Origin: Gillisia mitskevichiae
GTDB taxonomy: Bacteria > Bacteroidota > Bacteroidia > Flavobacteriales > Flavobacteriaceae
Length of the DNA: 64,000 nucleotides
Assembly: GCF_003634585.1 (NCBI RefSeq)
Contig: NZ_RBLG01000004.1
Coordinates: forward strand, 243,415 to 307,414
Direction of reading: 5' to 3'
The notes under the pieces were generated by a model. The model did no database searches. It had not been told where the DNA came from and worked only from the letters and a program-made list of their open reading frames with translations. Made by a program: the position numbers and the translations under genes. Shown piece after piece: positions 63,701 through 64,000 of this stretch (position 1 is its first letter; each line of letters starts with the position of its first letter).

Positions 63701-64000
63701 TGCAGATGCGCCGACTTTAGTTTCCCCATTAGATTCAGCCACAGATGTTGCTTTAGATGTAAGCTTAACTTGGAATGCCGTTTCTGAGGTTGATTCTTAT
63801 ACTTTAGAAGTTGCGACAGACATTGGTTTTACTAATATCATCGATACTCAAACCGATTTAATTAGCACCATAACCATTCCTAATAACTTAGCCAATAATA
63901 CTAACTATTTCTGGCGTGTTTTTGCTTTGAATGCTGGAGGTTCGAGTGAATCTGTTATCTGGAGTTTTACAACAATCCCGGCCATTGCCGATGCGCCGAC
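60732..64000 (+). CDS. Large secreted multidomain protein, N-terminal part (open at window end)
   Basis: An uninterrupted frame of at least 1089 codons from ATG 60732, running off the window. A signal peptide (about 1-21, ending TSAQ) is followed by a beta-propeller-like region (about 30-390, with repeated aromatic/Asp-rich strands), an FN3-like domain (about 395-490, SPVLSWNAS ... YYWRVRASN), a LamG/concanavalin-like domain (about 492-700, beginning AANWKMNEGTGS), another FN3-like domain (706-795), and then near-identical FN3-like repeats of 95 residues. The N-terminal half suggests glycan or surface binding. Such proteins are often type IX secretion substrates; a C-terminal sorting domain, if any, is beyond the window. 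Cut at the 3' end. Confidence 0.85.
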   Translation, partial: MKNYTFFIILALFGISQTSAQEGFNSITPLNPVSISTNTGEKPQSKVWFYGGSHWAILPNSAGTFLWRLQGNNWIISSQISSSPFTKADSKIVGNVAHIILLTGDGAELVSLEYNAGTGNYQPWSVRGSMVYLWLDDDVETATLDIDSQSRMWVAFNGDDDPEDFDYNGVEDDNVYVRWSDPPYNTWNNRIIVAPNISGDDICSVITLPGKVGVFWSNQITRRFGFRTHNDGANANNWSAIEIPAEQSALNIGGGMADDHLNLAAATDGTLYCAIKTSYENTNYPEIGLLVRRPNGTWDNLHPVSNKGTRPLIILNESRNKVRVIYTTQDGGGNIVYKESESNNIQFGSQLNLISGTYNNATSNKGNFTSEVVILASSETSAVGVLASEDNLSTIPEIPVLSSPENNSEEISISPVLSWNASAGSSNYHVQVALNQSFSNIILEQNNINQTFFNVVGLNGNTKYYWRVRASNSFGNSNWSEIRNFTTIASETPFTLAANWKMNEGTGSILEDSSEYENDASFIGNPTWVPGGGGFALGLNGNNQYVTVPNDQSLNISQQITVAAWIKPAKRATQYLIKKAESDAIDGYELSLSSGGVVFFRFNQESSENDFRIESQTPYPTNGNTWMHVAASFNGQIMKIYINGIENNVKNLSSYQWINSNQLPLTIGSGSNGYRGFSGSIDDVYIYNVALDASEIYNLSLAPPMAQPILVSPFNNVINVDTDAVLNWNSLSNTNSYSVQVSTDTNFNTLILNESDLSNISLTLPELMESQTYYWRIRGENNVGFGPWSTIWNFTTVPAIADAPTLVSPLDSATDVALDVSLTWNAVSEVDSYTLEVATDIAFANIVETQTDLTNTTTIPNNLANNTDYFWRVFSVNAGGSSESTIWSFTTVPAIADAPTLVSPLDTATDVALDASLTWNAVSEVDSYTIEIATDIAFANIIDTQSDLTSTSATPNNLANNTNYFWRVFAVNAGGSSESVIWSFTTVPAIADAPTLVSPLDSATDVALDVSLTWNAVSEVDSYTLEVATDIGFTNIIDTQTDLISTITIPNNLANNTNYFWRVFALNAGGSSESVIWSFTTIPAIADAP
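63111..64000 (+). repeat. 285-bp tandem repeats encoding FN3-like domains
   Basis: The segment TTTACCACAG recurs at 63111, 63396 and 63681 (and as TTTACAACAA at 63966), giving an exact 285-bp period, 95 codons. Three complete units and the start of a fourth are present, with nearly the same DNA sequence. Each unit encodes LVSPLD, LTWNAVSEVDSYT, YFWRVF and GGSSES. Recombination between units could change copy number. Confidence 0.9.

Overview
The window looks like a chromosomal segment of a marine- or soil-type Flavobacteriaceae (Bacteroidota); I would not name a genus. Support comes from the strong A+T bias, the absence of Shine-Dalgarno sequences, promoters of the TTG...TAnnTTTG type, and a gene set typical of the family: a DUF3276/PUR-like protein, a DUF1573 lipoprotein, a long NusB, an UpxY-type antiterminator and a cyclophilin-FKBP fusion.

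Region A (1-35.6 kb) is one large surface-polysaccharide locus, read almost entirely on the plus strand with tiny gaps or overlaps. It opens with the tail of a GDP-fucose synthase and a block of glycosyltransferases, FkbM methyltransferases and a GT11 fucosyltransferase (to 8.7 kb). A nucleotide-sugar block follows (8.7-20.5 kb): WecB, a QueC-like PP-loop/zinc protein, and a nonulosonic (sialic-type) acid module of NeuB, NeuC and NeuA with a NodB-type deacetylase, a formyltransferase and AsnB. A second glycosyltransferase block (20.6-35.6 kb) holds an AsnB-like protein without a catalytic Cys, a Wzy-type polymerase, two tandem paralogous glycosyltransferases and, as the last gene, the priming polyprenyl-phosphate sugar transferase. 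No Wzx flippase is seen in this part. Together the genes would make a fucose- and nonulosonate-containing glycan, possibly N-formylated.

Region B (35.7-54.9 kb) is a housekeeping island: Lnt, PssA, an LPS/envelope cluster (LptB, an AhpD-like protein, TatC, KdsD), RecQ, the dual PPIase, two peroxiredoxin-like proteins, CsaA, an M14 peptidase, DUF3276, an ABC exporter, leucine dehydrogenase, NusB, a DUF1573 lipoprotein, YajC and a STAS protein.

Region C (54.9-60.6 kb) begins with a 989-bp stretch without a gene, then an UpxY-type antiterminator, gmd, a second fcl and an ABC-type lipid-linked-glycan flippase candidate: the head of a second polysaccharide locus. Region D (60.7 kb to the end) is a large secreted protein, open at the window edge, with a LamG-like domain and FN3-like domains that become nearly identical 285-bp tandem repeats.

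The observations I consider most worth following are the QueC-like protein inside the glycan locus, the overlapping deacetylase-formyltransferase pair inside the nonulosonate operon, and degenerate 7-bp-periodic tandem arrays that recur in at least four separate intergenic gaps.
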